A DNA stretch of 64,000 nucleotides from Comamonas sp. lk (GCA_945860595.1 CAMAQV010000008.1:1-64000); one strand, 5' to 3'; positions 17,567 to 27,652 are shown, counted from the first letter of the stretch. Notes: generated by a model not told the origin, from the letters alone. Program-made: numbers and translations.

Positions 17567-19285
17567 ATGAATGCATCCCTTCCCGCAGCCGCGCTGCCGC
17601 CCTTTGCCGACTCACAGGCCCGCGTGGTGCGTGCGCCGCGCGGGCCGACACTGAGCTGCGCCAACTGGCAAATCGAAGCGGCTTACCGCATGCTGCACAA
17701 CAACCTGGACCCTGAGGTGGCCGAGAACCCGGACGCGCTGGTGGTCTACGGCGGCATCGGCAAAGCGGCACGCAACTGGGCCTGTTTTGACGGAATCGCC
17801 CACAGCCTGCGCACACTGATGGCCGATGAAACCCTGCTGGTGCAAAGCGGCAAGCCGGTGGGTGTGTTCCGCACCCACACCAATGCACCCCGCGTGCTGA
17901 TTGCCAACTCCAACCTGGTGCCCAAGTGGGCGACCTGGGAGCACTTCAACGAACTCGACCGCGCCGGGCTGATGATGTACGGCCAGATGACGGCGGGCAG
18001 CTGGATTTACATCGGCTCGCAAGGCATCGTCCAGGGCACGTACGAGACCTTTGTGGAGGCCGGTCGCCAGCATTTCGGCGGCGACTTGGCTGGGCGCTGG
18101 GTGCTGACTTCCGGACTGGGCGGCATGGGCGGCGCGCAGCCTTTGGCCGCCACCTTTGCCGGAGCTTCTTCGCTGACCATCGAGTGCCAGCAAAGCAGCA
18201 TCGACTTCCGCCTGCGCACCCGCTACCTGGACAAACAGGCCGCCGACTTAGACGAGGCGTTGGCGCTGATTGCCCACCACACGGCGCGCAAAGAGGCGGT
18301 GTCGATTGGCCTGTGCGGCAACGCCGCCGAGCTGCTGCCCGAGCTGGTACGTCGCGCCAAATCCGGTGGCCCGCGCCCGGACATCGTCACCGATCAGACC
18401 TCGGCGCACGACATCATCAACGGCTACCTGCCCAGCGGCTGGAGCGTGGCGCAGTGGAAGGCAGCGCAAAAAGACCCGGCGCAACACGCTGCGCTCACGC
18501 AAGCCGCAGGCGAATCCTGCGCGGTACATGTGCGCGCGCTGCTGGACTTCCATGCCATGGGCATCCCCACCGTGGACTACGGCAACAACCTGCGCCAGGT
18601 GGCCAAAGACTACGGCGTGGCCAATGCCTTTGACTACCCCGGTTTTGTGCCGGCCTATGTGCGGCCCATGTTTTGTAAAGGCATTGGCCCCTTCCGCTGG
18701 GTGGCGCTGAGCGGCGACCCTGAGGACATCCGCAAGACCGACGCCAAGATGAAAGAACTGTTTCCCCACAACGCCGGTTTGCTGCGCTGGTTGGATATGG
18801 CGGGCGAGCGGATTGCGTTCCAGGGCCTGCCCGCGCGCATCTGCTGGATTGGCCTGGGCGAGCGGCATCTGGCCGGACTGGCTTTCAACGAGATGGTGCG
18901 CACGGGCGAACTCAAGGGCCCTATCGTCATCGGACGCGACCATCTGGACAGCGGGTCTGTGGCCTCGCCCAACCGCGAGACCGAGGCCATGCAAGATGGT
19001 TCCGACGCAGTCAGTGACTGGCCGCTGCTCAATGCCTTGCTCAACACCGCCAGTGGCGCGACCTGGGTCAGTATCCACCACGGCGGTGGCGTGGGCATGG
19101 GCTACAGCCAACACAGCGGTGTGGTGATCGTCGCCGACGGCACGCCCGAGGCCGCTGAGCGCTTGAAACGCGTGCTCTGGAACGACCCCGCCACCGGCGT
19201 CATGCGCCACGCGGATGCGGGCTACGCGATTGCCGAGCAATGCGCCCGCGAGCAGGGCCTGAACCTGCCCATGAAAGCCCGCTGA
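17567..19285 (+). CDS. hutU: Urocanate hydratase
   Basis: The 572-residue cytosolic enzyme uses tightly bound NAD to convert urocanate to imidazolone propionate. Characteristic stretches are [35 protein letters not shown] for NAD binding, and the C-terminal [15 protein letters not shown]. The length is slightly above the usual 555-560 because of an extra N-terminal segment. It heads the plus-strand hut operon behind the HutC operator and is followed by hutH after a single base. Confidence 0.95.
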   Translation: MNASLPAAALPPFADSQARVVRAPRGPTLSCANWQIEAAYRMLHNNLDPEVAENPDALVVYGGIGKAARNWACFDGIAHSLRTLMADETLLVQSGKPVGVFRTHTNAPRVLIANSNLVPKWATWEHFNELDRAGLMMYGQMTAGSWIYIGSQGIVQGTYETFVEAGRQHFGGDLAGRWVLTSGLGGMGGAQPLAATFAGASSLTIECQQSSIDFRLRTRYLDKQAADLDEALALIAHHTARKEAVSIGLCGNAAELLPELVRRAKSGGPRPDIVTDQTSAHDIINGYLPSGWSVAQWKAAQKDPAQHAALTQAAGESCAVHVRALLDFHAMGIPTVDYGNNLRQVAKDYGVANAFDYPGFVPAYVRPMFCKGIGPFRWVALSGDPEDIRKTDAKMKELFPHNAGLLRWLDMAGERIAFQGLPARICWIGLGERHLAGLAFNEMVRTGELKGPIVIGRDHLDSGSVASPNRETEAMQDGSDAVSDWPLLNALLNTASGATWVSIHHGGGVGMGYSQHSGVVIVADGTPEAAERLKRVLWNDPATGVMRHADAGYAIAEQCAREQGLNLPMKAR

Positions 19286-19286
19286 G

Positions 19287-20837
19287 ATGCGCAGCGCCAT
19301 CACCATCACCCCCGGCGCACTGACGCTGGAGCAGCTGATGGCGATCCACGCCGATACCGTGTCGCTGCAACTGATAGACGCCAGCCGCGCGGCCATCCGC
19401 GCCAGCCAGCAGGTGGTGCAAAACGCCGCGGATGGTGACGCGCCGGTTTACGGTGTGAACACCGGTTTTGGCAAACTGGCCAATCAGCGCATCAGCAAGT
19501 CGCAACTGGCCACGCTGCAGCTCAACCTGATCCGCTCGCACTGCGTGGGCGTGGGCGAGCCGCTGCAGCCTGCCGTGATGCGCCTGATGCTGGCGCTCAA
19601 GGCGGCCAGCCTGGCGCGCGGTTATTCCGGCGTGCGCGAGGTGGTGATTGATACCTTGATGGCTGTTTACAACGCCGGGCTGGTGCCCTGGGTTCCGTCC
19701 AAAGGCTCGGTGGGCGCATCGGGTGATCTCGCGCCGCTGGCGCACATGACGCTGGCGCTGATGGGCGAGGGCTTCATGCTGGTTCATGGTGCGCCGGTTC
19801 CCGCGCTGGGGGCTTTGCAAGCTGCAGGTATTGCGCCGCTGGTTCTCGGGCCCAAAGAAGGCCTGGCCTTGATCAACGGTACGCAAACATCCGCCGCGCT
19901 GGCCCTGCATGCGCTCTTGGTGTTCGAGCCGGTGCTGGAAGCCGCGCTGGTCATTGGTGCGCTGACGATTGACGCCGCACGCGGCAGCGACGGCCCGTTT
20001 GACCCGCGCATCCACGCGCTGCGCGGGCAGCCCGGCCAGATTGATGTGGCCCAGTATTACCGCGCGCTGCTGGCGGGTAGCGAAATCCGTCACTCGCACT
20101 TGCACGGCGATGACCGGGTGCAAGACCCGTATTGCCTGCGCTGCCAACCGCAGGTGGTGGGTGCCTGTTTAGACCAGCTGCGCCACGCCGCGCGGGTTCT
20201 GCTGATAGAGGCCAATGCAGTGACCGACAACCCGCTGGTTTTTGCGGAAGACCAGGCCATGCTCTCAGGCGGCAATTTCCACGCTGAACCCGTAGCTTTG
20301 GCTGCTGACGGTATGGCGCTGGCGATTGCCGAAGTGGGCGCGATTGCCGAGCGCCGCATCGCTATGCTGATTGATAGTAGCGTCTCGCGCCTGCCGCCGT
20401 TTTTGACCGAGGACGCGGGCCTGAACAGCGGCTTCATGATTGCGCATGTCACGGCTGCGGCCCTGGCCTCGGAGAACAAATCGCTGGCGCATCCAGCCAG
20501 TGTGGACAGCCTGCCCACCAGCGCCAACCAGGAAGACCATGTGTCCATGGCCACGTTTGCAGCGCGCCGTCTGCAGGCCATGGTGGACAACACCGCGCAT
20601 ATTCTGGGCATCGAGTTACTCGCAGCTGCCCAAGGCATTGATTTTTTGCGGCCCTTGCACAGCTCACCTGTGTTGGAGCAGGTGCACGCGCTGCTGCGCC
20701 AGCAGGTTCCGAAAATGCAGCAAGACCGTTATCTCGCGCCCGACATCGCCCATGCCACGGCGCTGGTGCGGGATGGTTCGCTGGCACGGCTGTTGCAACC
20801 AATCGCGGGTTTACCCCTGCTGTGGACCCCGGCCTGA
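19287..20837 (+). CDS. hutH: Histidine ammonia-lyase
   Basis: The 516-residue enzyme deaminates histidine to urocanate, the first step of the pathway. The Ala-Ser-Gly triad that cyclises to the MIO cofactor is in GSVGASGDLAPLAHM. VYGVNTGFGKLA and the C-terminal QEDHVSMATFAARR are also family hallmarks. It is co-transcribed with hutU. Because this enzyme makes the inducer urocanate, the operon self-amplifies when histidine is present. Confidence 0.95.
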   Translation: MRSAITITPGALTLEQLMAIHADTVSLQLIDASRAAIRASQQVVQNAADGDAPVYGVNTGFGKLANQRISKSQLATLQLNLIRSHCVGVGEPLQPAVMRLMLALKAASLARGYSGVREVVIDTLMAVYNAGLVPWVPSKGSVGASGDLAPLAHMTLALMGEGFMLVHGAPVPALGALQAAGIAPLVLGPKEGLALINGTQTSAALALHALLVFEPVLEAALVIGALTIDAARGSDGPFDPRIHALRGQPGQIDVAQYYRALLAGSEIRHSHLHGDDRVQDPYCLRCQPQVVGACLDQLRHAARVLLIEANAVTDNPLVFAEDQAMLSGGNFHAEPVALAADGMALAIAEVGAIAERRIAMLIDSSVSRLPPFLTEDAGLNSGFMIAHVTAAALASENKSLAHPASVDSLPTSANQEDHVSMATFAARRLQAMVDNTAHILGIELLAAAQGIDFLRPLHSSPVLEQVHALLRQQVPKMQQDRYLAPDIAHATALVRDGSLARLLQPIAGLPLLWTPA

Positions 20838-20992
20838 AGCCTGTTTTCTTCGGATACCCAACCGTATACTTTGAAAGGACGCGCCATAGACACCATATCC
20901 AACGCCCCCTTTCGAAGTTCCTCTGGGGCCCGGTCTCATTCCTGACCGTGCCAATCGCTGATTCCCTGTTTCTTTTTTGATTGGAGTTCACC

Positions 20993-21817
20993 ATGAGCAA
21001 ACGGCTAGTACTGAAAACCCTTTTGGGCGTATCCCTGGCATTGGGCCTGGCAATGGGCGCACAGGCGCAAGACGCGCTGGCACGCACCAAAGCGTCCGGC
21101 GTCCTGAAAATCGGCACCGAGACCGCTTTCGCACCTTTCGATTTCATCGACGCTGGCACGCATGTGGGCCTCAACATGGACCTGATGAACGAGGTCGCTA
21201 AAGAGATGGGTGTGAAAACCGAATGGACCGCATTGCCTTGGGAAGGCGTGTTGCCCGGCCTGGAGGCGAAAAAATTTGACATGGTGACCGGTCCGGTGAC
21301 CATTACCAAGGCCCGCATGGAGCGTTACCGCTTCACGCCCCCCATCGCCGAGGCCACCGTAGCTTTGCTCAAGCGCAAGGGTGACAAGACGGTGATGAAG
21401 CCCGAAGACATTGCCGGTAAACCGGTCGGTGGTGGTAAGGCTTCGGCCCAGTTGGCGCAGCTGAAAACCTTTGCGGAGAGCCTGGGCAAAGCCGATGTGC
21501 GCGAGTACCCCGGCAACAACGAAGCCTATGCCGATCTGGCCGCCGGGCGTATCGTGGCAGTGGGCAATTCGCTGCCCAACATCAGCTATGTGGCGCAACA
21601 GCGCTCCGATACCTTTGAGGTGGTCAAGCCCGCGTTTGGCTTGAAGACCTACTTTGGCTATGTGGCTCGCAAAGATGATGACTCGGCCAAGTTGATGGAC
21701 GCCATCACCGCCGCCATGCTGAAGATCAAGGGCGACGGACGCCTGGCCAAAATCCAGAAAAAATGGTTTGGCGATTCGTTTGATACGCCGGATTCCGTGC
21801 CGAACCCGGCTCTGTAA
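20993..21817 (+). CDS. Polar amino-acid ABC transporter substrate-binding protein, probably histidine or urocanate
   Basis: The 274-residue family-3 periplasmic binding protein has a signal peptide (residues 1-23, ending in GAQAQ). The ligand-binding fold is shown by GVLKIGTETAFAPFDFID and ALPWEGVLPGLEAKKFDMVTGPVTIT. The ATG at 20993 has GGAG nine bases upstream. An in-frame start at 20981 would add only four residues. It lies 155 bases after hutH on the same strand, which suggests uptake of the hut substrate. The spacer shows no HutC-type palindrome, so it may depend on read-through or its own promoter. Confidence 0.85.
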   Translation: MSKRLVLKTLLGVSLALGLAMGAQAQDALARTKASGVLKIGTETAFAPFDFIDAGTHVGLNMDLMNEVAKEMGVKTEWTALPWEGVLPGLEAKKFDMVTGPVTITKARMERYRFTPPIAEATVALLKRKGDKTVMKPEDIAGKPVGGGKASAQLAQLKTFAESLGKADVREYPGNNEAYADLAAGRIVAVGNSLPNISYVAQQRSDTFEVVKPAFGLKTYFGYVARKDDDSAKLMDAITAAMLKIKGDGRLAKIQKKWFGDSFDTPDSVPNPAL

Positions 21818-21836
21818 TCGTAGCGATGCCAATGAA

Positions 21837-21868
21837 GAAACCGCGCCCGCAAGGCGCGGTTTCTCTTT
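21837..21868 (+). terminator. Intra-operon hairpin between binding protein and permease genes
   Basis: GAAACCGCGCC and GGCGCGGTTTC form a perfect 11-bp stem around the loop CGCAA, followed by TCTTT. It starts 19 bases after the binding-protein stop. The short T-tail suggests partial termination or 3-prime-end protection, keeping the binding protein in excess of the membrane subunits. Confidence 0.7.
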
Positions 21869-21892
21869 GATCAACACTGCCCCTAGAACCCC

Positions 21893-22534
21893 GTGTCCTG
21901 GAAACTTTTCTTCCTTCTGGTTAAGGCCTGCGGGCTGACCATTGCCATCAGCGCGGTTTCCATCGTGCTCGGTTTGGTGATCGGCACCCTGGTATCGGGC
22001 GCCATGCTCTCGCGCAATCCCTATGTATCCTGGAGCGGTCGCACCTTCGTCAGTTTTTTCCGTGGCTCGCCGCTGTTGGTGCAGCTACTCTTGATTTACA
22101 ACCTGCTGCCCGTACTGGGGCTGAATGTGCCCAGCCTGGTGGCAGCGGTGGTCGGTTTGGCTTTGTGCGATGCCGCCTACCAGGCTGAAAACATGCGCGG
22201 CGGCCTGACCAGCATCCCGCGTGGTTTGCTGGAGGCTGCCGATATGCTGGGCCTGAGCCCCGCGCAGCAGTTCTGGCGCATCAAGGTGCCCATCGCTTTG
22301 CGCCTCACGCTGCCCGCGCTCGTGAGCGAAGCGATCATGATTGTCAAAGCCTCTTCGCTGGTGTCGGTGGTCGGCGTGATTGAGCTGACCCGCATGGCGC
22401 AAGATTTGGCGGCCAGCACCTTCCGGCCCTTGGAGTTGTTTGCCGCAGCGGGCTTTTTGTACTTTGTGACCAACTGGGTCTTATCGCGCTTGGGACGCAG
22501 GCTGGAGCGCTCGTTCAGCTGGGGTATCCGATGA
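21893..22534 (+). CDS. Amino-acid ABC transporter permease (HisM/GltK type)
   Basis: The 213-residue inner-membrane subunit has the polar amino-acid permease pattern: RTFVSFFRGSPLLVQLLLIY near the N-terminus and the EAA loop RGLLEAADMLGLSPAQQFWRIKVP that contacts the ATPase. It starts with GTG, with only a weak ribosome site, 24 bases after the hairpin. It overlaps the second permease by four bases, and the two probably form a heterodimer. Confidence 0.87.
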   Translation: MSWKLFFLLVKACGLTIAISAVSIVLGLVIGTLVSGAMLSRNPYVSWSGRTFVSFFRGSPLLVQLLLIYNLLPVLGLNVPSLVAAVVGLALCDAAYQAENMRGGLTSIPRGLLEAADMLGLSPAQQFWRIKVPIALRLTLPALVSEAIMIVKASSLVSVVGVIELTRMAQDLAASTFRPLELFAAAGFLYFVTNWVLSRLGRRLERSFSWGIR

Positions 22535-23199
22535 TTATTGATTTCACCCACATCATCGAGCAGCTGCCCGAGTTGGTGCGCTCTATGGGCGTGACGCTGG
22601 CGATCTGGCTGGTCGGTACGGTAGGTGCCGTGGTGCTGGGATTTTTTGTCACGCTGGGTTTGCGCTTTGGCGCTTCGCCGCTGCGCTGGCTGCTGCACGC
22701 TTACGTAGAAGTCATCCGTGGTACGCCTTTTTTGATCCAGTTGTTTTTGCTTTATTACGGCGGGCCTTTCATCGGTATTGCGCTGGACCCCATGCCTGCG
22801 GGTTTGTTCGGTGTGACGGTGTATGGGGCGGCCTACTTCAGCGAAATTTTCCGCGCCGGGTTTGATGCGATTCCGCGCGGCCATGTAGAGGCGGCGCAGT
22901 GTCTGGGGCTGACCCGCTGGCAAACCATATTCCGTATTGAGGTGCCCGAGATGACGATGCTGGTTTTGCCCCCGGCTGTGAATATGACAGTGATCTTGCT
23001 CAAGGAGACAGCGGTGCTGTCCATCATCACCGTGCCGGAGCTGACCTTTTTGATGCAGGCCATCGGTTCCCAGCAATACGCTTTTGTCGAAGCCATGGCG
23101 GTGCTGGCCTGTTTTTACTGGGCCATGGTTTCCGTGGCCGGACGCATCGGCGCGGCCTTGGAAAAACGGCTCGCCACATTCACCTTCGCCCACACATGA
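22531..23199 (+). CDS. Amino-acid ABC transporter permease
   Basis: The 222-residue partner permease has VEVIRGTPFLIQLFLLYYG and the EAA loop RGHVEAAQCLGLTRWQTIFRIEVPE. It starts in an ATGA overlap with the first permease and overlaps the ATPase gene by four bases, so all three are translationally coupled. It forms the transmembrane pore of the importer whose binding protein is encoded at 20993. Confidence 0.88.
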   Translation: MIIDFTHIIEQLPELVRSMGVTLAIWLVGTVGAVVLGFFVTLGLRFGASPLRWLLHAYVEVIRGTPFLIQLFLLYYGGPFIGIALDPMPAGLFGVTVYGAAYFSEIFRAGFDAIPRGHVEAAQCLGLTRWQTIFRIEVPEMTMLVLPPAVNMTVILLKETAVLSIITVPELTFLMQAIGSQQYAFVEAMAVLACFYWAMVSVAGRIGAALEKRLATFTFAHT

Positions 23200-24005
23200 C
23201 TGCAACACACTCTTCCCTCCGCCCGGCGATTTCGGTACGCGGTGTCAGCAAGCGTTTCGGCTCGATCGAAGTCCTGCACGGCATTGACCTGGACATTCCC
23301 AACGGCCAGGTGACTTGCGTCATCGGCCCTTCGGGCTCCGGCAAAAGCACGCTGTTGCGCTGCATGGCTTTTTTGGAAGAAGCCACAGAGGGCACCATTC
23401 TGATCAACGGTGAGCCGCTGGGTTTTTCACAAGAAGCTGGTGCCGCGCGCGTGCGCCTATCGCCCCAGCGCATCCGCGAAGTCCGCTCGCATATCGGCAT
23501 GTGCTTTCAGCAGTTCAACCTGTGGCCGCACATGACGGCGCTGGGCAATGTGAGCGAGGCGCTGAAAACCGCGCGCGGTGTGCCCAAAGCACAGGCCGAA
23601 GAGCGCGCCATGGCGCAGTTGCGCAAAGTGGGCTTGGAAGACCGTGCCGGGCATTACCCCTCGCAGCTCTCGGGCGGGCAACAGCAGCGCGTGGCGATTG
23701 CCCGCGCCCTGGCTTGCGAGCCCAAAATCATGCTGTTTGATGAGCCCACCTCGTCACTGGACCCGGAGCTGACCGGCGAAGTGCTCAAGGTCATGCGCGA
23801 CCTGGCCGCCGACGGCATGACCATGGTGGTGGTGTCGCACGAGATCGGCTTTGCCGCCTCGGTGGCGAACCGCATCACTTTTTTGGACGAAGGCAAACTG
23901 CTGCTGCAAGGCACGCCCGCCGAAGTATTCGGCAAACCGCGCCATCCCAGGCTGGATCAGTTTTTGGACACCTATCTGGACCGGGGTGCGGCGATGCTGG
24001 TGTAG
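23196..24005 (+). CDS. Amino-acid ABC transporter ATP-binding protein (HisP/GlnQ type)
   Basis: The 269-residue ATPase has Walker A GPSGSGKST, the Q-loop CFQQFNLWPHMT typical of the polar amino-acid subfamily, signature LSGGQQQR, Walker B IMLFDEPTSSLDPE and the switch histidine VVSHEIGF. It is the last gene of the transporter operon. A 28-base gap separates it from the convergent FAD-oxidase gene. Confidence 0.92.
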   Translation: MTATHSSLRPAISVRGVSKRFGSIEVLHGIDLDIPNGQVTCVIGPSGSGKSTLLRCMAFLEEATEGTILINGEPLGFSQEAGAARVRLSPQRIREVRSHIGMCFQQFNLWPHMTALGNVSEALKTARGVPKAQAEERAMAQLRKVGLEDRAGHYPSQLSGGQQQRVAIARALACEPKIMLFDEPTSSLDPELTGEVLKVMRDLAADGMTMVVVSHEIGFAASVANRITFLDEGKLLLQGTPAEVFGKPRHPRLDQFLDTYLDRGAAMLV

Positions 24006-24033
24006 TGCTGAGGGCGCTGCGAGGCCCTCGCGC

Positions 24034-25431
24034 CTATTCGTTAAACACTTTCCCCGGATTCATCAGCCCCCGCGGGTCCAGCAGCGCTTTGACTTGCGCC
24101 ATCGCGGCCAGTTTGCCGTCATCCGTGGTGTCGTTCATGGCGCCAATGCGCTTGGAGCCTACGCCGTGTTCAGCTGAGAACGAGCCGCCCATGGCGCGCA
24201 GATCGCGGTACAGGATGTGCTCGACCGCCTGCGCTTGTTCGGGCGGCAGCGGGCCGCTGGCGTTGAGGATGATGTGCAGGTTGCCGTCGGCCAGGTGGCC
24301 GAAGATGTAGGGCTGCCAGGCCGGGTCGTAATGCGCCAGTTCGACCTGCACCTGCGCGGCGTAGGCGGAAATGCGCGACAGCGGCACCGAGACATCGTAG
24401 GAGGGCGCGGCTGGGTGCGCGCGGTACACGATATCGGTGTCTTCGCGCAGCCGCCACAGCGCTTCTTCTTGGCGCGCGGAGCTGGCGATGATGCCCGTGG
24501 TGCCGGGGTGGCGCGCTTCGGTTTCCTCGAACAGGATCTCGAATGCAGCGCGCAGGCGGTCTTCGTGCGCGCCGCCGAGTTTGAGCAGCAGGTACATGGG
24601 CTGGTCCAGCGCAAAACCGTCTTCGTGCCAGCGCAAGGCTTGCGCGTTGAGCTGCATGAAACCCGCCCACAGCGCCTCGGCCGCGCGCAAATGGCCGGCG
24701 TCAATTTGCAGCGCGCGGGCAATCACGTCCAGCGTGGCTTCCACCGAGGGCAGACCGAACAGCGCGGTGGCCGATGCGGGTGGCAGGGGGTCGAGCTTAA
24801 TCACCAGCCGGGTCACCACGCCCAGCGTGCCTTCGGCGCCGATGAACAAATGCTTCAGGTCGTAACCGGCCGAGTTCTTAACCACCCGGGTCAGGTCCTG
24901 GAACACGCTGCCGTCGGGTAGCACGGCTTCGAGGCCCAGCACGCGGTGGCGCATCACGCCATTGCGAAAAGCCATGACGCCGCCCGCATTGGTGGACACC
25001 ATGCCGCCCAGCGTGGCCGAGCCGCGCGCGGCCAGGTCGATGCCGGGCTCCAGCTGGTGCAGCGCCGCCGCTTCTTGCAGCGCCTGCAGGGTGCAGCCCG
25101 CGCCCACCAGCGCTACGCGTTCGGCCGGATCTATGGGCCCTATCTGGTTCAGACGCAAAAGCGACAGCACGATTTGCCCGGCTTGTGAGGTACTGCCCCC
25201 CACCAGGCCTGTGCGCCCCGCTTGCGGCACCAAGCTGACGCCGTGTTGCGCGCACAGGCGAACGACCTGCGCGACTTGGGCGGTGCTGTCGGGGGAGACG
25301 ACGATGCCGGCGTCCAGGTTGTGCGGATTCCAGCCCACGTCCAGCAGCTTGACCGCCTCGCCAGTGGCGACATGGGCTGCGCCGACTGCCGCGCGCAAGC
25401 TGTCCAGTAGTTCCTTGGGCAGGGTTTGCAT
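24034..25431 (-). CDS. FAD-binding oxidase, GlcD / D-2-hydroxyacid dehydrogenase family
   Basis: The 465-residue flavoenzyme has the PCMH-type FAD domain: GIVVSPDSTAQVAQVVRLC, then LVPQAGRTGLVGGS and ARGSATLGGMVSTNAGG. The C-terminal cap ends with GGSFSAEHGVGSKRIG, typical of D-lactate/glycolate/2-hydroxyglutarate dehydrogenases. The ATG at 25431 gives the family N-terminus; a longer frame lies in the upstream gene. It is the last gene of the Rieske-aminotransferase-oxidase operon. A 2-hydroxyacid such as imidazole-lactate would make sense next to a HisC-like enzyme, but this is inference. Confidence 0.87.
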   Translation of the reverse strand: MQTLPKELLDSLRAAVGAAHVATGEAVKLLDVGWNPHNLDAGIVVSPDSTAQVAQVVRLCAQHGVSLVPQAGRTGLVGGSTSQAGQIVLSLLRLNQIGPIDPAERVALVGAGCTLQALQEAAALHQLEPGIDLAARGSATLGGMVSTNAGGVMAFRNGVMRHRVLGLEAVLPDGSVFQDLTRVVKNSAGYDLKHLFIGAEGTLGVVTRLVIKLDPLPPASATALFGLPSVEATLDVIARALQIDAGHLRAAEALWAGFMQLNAQALRWHEDGFALDQPMYLLLKLGGAHEDRLRAAFEILFEETEARHPGTTGIIASSARQEEALWRLREDTDIVYRAHPAAPSYDVSVPLSRISAYAAQVQVELAHYDPAWQPYIFGHLADGNLHIILNASGPLPPEQAQAVEHILYRDLRAMGGSFSAEHGVGSKRIGAMNDTTDDGKLAAMAQVKALLDPRGLMNPGKVFNE

Positions 25432-25442
25432 GGCTTGTTGCC

Positions 25443-26561
25443 TCAGCGTGGGTTGAGCACAGCCAGTGCGGCAAGCAGGCGGTCGTTGTCCTGCGCGCTG
25501 CCGATGGTGGCGCGCATGAAACGCTCGTAGCCGGCTTCGCGCCAGGCTTTGACGATGATGCCCTGGCGCAAGAGCGCAGCCGCTTGTTCGGCGCTGTCGC
25601 TGCGGCATTCAAAGAACAGGAAGTTGGTTTGCGAATCGGCCACGCGCAGGCCCAGCGCCTTGACAGCCGCCGCGACCCGCGCACGCTCGGTACGCAGCCG
25701 CGCCACCGAGGCGCGCATCCAGGCCTCATCTTCCAGCGCGGCCAATGCGGCGAGTTGCGCTGCGGCATTCACGTTGAACGGTGTTTTGGCCGAGCCCATG
25801 ACCCGCGCGATCTCGGCGTCTGAACACACGGCGTAACCCACCCGCAAACCGGCCAGCCCATAGGCCTTGGAAAACGTACGCAGCACCACAAACCGCAGGC
25901 CGCTGGCCTTGAGTAATTCCAGGCCGTCCACGCTGCCCGGGTCGGCGTATTCGAAATAAGCCTCATCCAGCACCAGCAGGCTGCCGGGTTGCACCGCTGC
26001 GAGCACGCGGCGCAAATCCGCTTCGCTCAGCGCCGGTCCCACCGGGTTCCAGGGCGATGACAAAAATACGATGCTGGGCGCTGCGGCCATGGCGCGCTCG
26101 AGCGCGTCCAGGTCAAAGCCGAAGTTTGCGGTCATCGGCAGCTTGAGGACGGTGGCGCCGATGGCCAGCGGCTCGATCTCATGCAGGCCGAAGCTCGGTA
26201 CCACGGTGAGCACCTGCTTGCCTTGCACGAGCATGGCGCGTGAGACGGCGGCGATCATTTCTTCCGAGCCATTGCCCACCACGATCTGCGCCGCGTCCAC
26301 GCCCAAACGCGTTGCCAGCGCCGCGCGCAAGGCGGTGCAAGCGGGGTCGGCGTAGCGCCAGGGCTCGAACGCGCTGGAGGCCAGCGCCTGCATCACGCGG
26401 GGGGAGCAGCCCTCGGGGTTTTCGTTGCTGGCCAGGCGGGCAATGTCGTCGCGGCCCGAGGCGGCGCGTGCAATCGCCACATTGGTGCCCGCGTTATAAG
26501 GCGGCAGCGCGGCCACATGGGGGTTGAACGCCAGGCCCGTGGCCTCTTGATGGGCGCTCAA
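25443..26561 (-). CDS. HisC-like PLP aminotransferase (histidinol-phosphate aminotransferase family)
   Basis: The 372-residue class I/II aminotransferase has ARLASNENPEG at the N-terminus, SSPWNPVGP, VLDEAYFEY and the PLP lysine in RTFSKAYGLAGLRVGY. It starts with TTG in a TTGA overlap with the Rieske gene, and no ATG is available before the conserved region. Histidine biosynthesis genes are absent here, and the operon partners are catabolic oxygenases. It is therefore probably a paralog acting on histidine or an imidazole-pyruvate-type substrate, not the biosynthetic HisC. Confidence 0.83.
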   Translation of the reverse strand: MSAHQEATGLAFNPHVAALPPYNAGTNVAIARAASGRDDIARLASNENPEGCSPRVMQALASSAFEPWRYADPACTALRAALATRLGVDAAQIVVGNGSEEMIAAVSRAMLVQGKQVLTVVPSFGLHEIEPLAIGATVLKLPMTANFGFDLDALERAMAAAPSIVFLSSPWNPVGPALSEADLRRVLAAVQPGSLLVLDEAYFEYADPGSVDGLELLKASGLRFVVLRTFSKAYGLAGLRVGYAVCSDAEIARVMGSAKTPFNVNAAAQLAALAALEDEAWMRASVARLRTERARVAAAVKALGLRVADSQTNFLFFECRSDSAEQAAALLRQGIIVKAWREAGYERFMRATIGSAQDNDRLLAALAVLNPR

Positions 26562-27652
26562 GCGACTTGCTCCGGGTGGATGGCGATGGTGCGCGCACCG
26601 GCCTGTGCGTGTGCCTGCGCCTGAGCCTGTACCTGCGATTGTTCTTCGGCAATCAGCTGCGCCATGGCGCGGCGAAAGCGCGTGGGACCCAGGTCAATTT
26701 TCAGGCCGATGGGCGGCACAGCGGCGCGGTCTATGCCTTTTTGCACGGCTTCCAAAATGACCTTGTCTTCCGCGAACGCAAAGCGCACGGAGGCGGTGAA
26801 TTGGCGTGAAATGTCGGCGTCACCGGGCGCAAAGTTGCGCATCTGGAACCAGTAGTAGCGGGTATGTGTTTCGTCCACCGGCGTCATGAAGTTGTAGCTG
26901 TCCATGATGAAGCCGTCCGGGTGCAGGGGCCGGTCGTCGCCGCCCGTGCCTGCGGGTACAAAGATGGCCTTGATGTAGGCGTGGCTGGGAAAGCGCACTT
27001 CGTATTGCTGCTTGCGGTCGCAGCTGCCCTTGAACTTCAGGAAGGGCACGTAAAACGGCGCGGGCTCCACGTTGCGCATCCAGCGCGAAACGGTGACACC
27101 GTTATCGGCCACGGTGGTGTCCATCGGTGTGTCTTCGCAGGCGGCATTGCCAAACGAGCCTTGGTGCACCCAGGACACGTGCGAAGGGTCGAGCAGGTTG
27201 TCGGTGATGTGCAGGTAGTTACAGGCCATGTCGATGGCCTCGCCCTGGTTGCAGCCCCATCCGGGATCGTCCCAATGGGGAATCTGGTGGATCGTGGCCG
27301 GGTCAGCGCGCTGGGCCTCGCCCATCCAGATCCACAGCAGGCCGTAGCGCGCATGCAAAGGATAGGCGCGCACACGGGCGCCCGGCGGTATCTGGCTCAT
27401 TCCGGGCACTTTGACGCAGCTGCCGCTGCAATCGAAAGTCAGCCCGTGGTAACCGCATTCAAGGTGGTCGCCCTGGATGCGGCCCAGCGAGAGCGGCAAT
27501 TTGCGGTGGGGACAGGCGTCTTCCAGGGCGGCGGGGCGGCCGTCGGATTGGCGGTAGAGCACGATGTCTTCGCCCAGCACGCGCACGGCCAAGGGCTTCT
27601 CGCCGAGCTCCCGGTCCCACGCGGCGATGTACCAGGTGTTGCGCAAAAACAT
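26558..27652 (-). CDS. Rieske [2Fe-2S] aromatic-ring/demethylating oxygenase (VanA-like)
   Basis: The protein is 364 residues from the ATG at 27652, which has GGAG upstream; an in-frame TTG at 27670 is less likely. The Rieske cluster motif is CPHRKLPLSLG...CGYHG (C-x-H and C-x2-H). The mononuclear iron site is LLDPSHVSWVHQ. The N-terminus FLRNTWYIAAWDREL is typical of vanillate O-demethylase-like oxygenases, many of which remove O- or N-methyl groups. No dedicated reductase is in the operon. It is the first gene of the minus-strand operon and shares a divergent promoter, with a HutC-like operator, with the dioxygenase at 27803. Confidence 0.87.
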   Translation of the reverse strand: MFLRNTWYIAAWDRELGEKPLAVRVLGEDIVLYRQSDGRPAALEDACPHRKLPLSLGRIQGDHLECGYHGLTFDCSGSCVKVPGMSQIPPGARVRAYPLHARYGLLWIWMGEAQRADPATIHQIPHWDDPGWGCNQGEAIDMACNYLHITDNLLDPSHVSWVHQGSFGNAACEDTPMDTTVADNGVTVSRWMRNVEPAPFYVPFLKFKGSCDRKQQYEVRFPSHAYIKAIFVPAGTGGDDRPLHPDGFIMDSYNFMTPVDETHTRYYWFQMRNFAPGDADISRQFTASVRFAFAEDKVILEAVQKGIDRAAVPPIGLKIDLGPTRFRRAMAQLIAEEQSQVQAQAQAHAQAGARTIAIHPEQVA

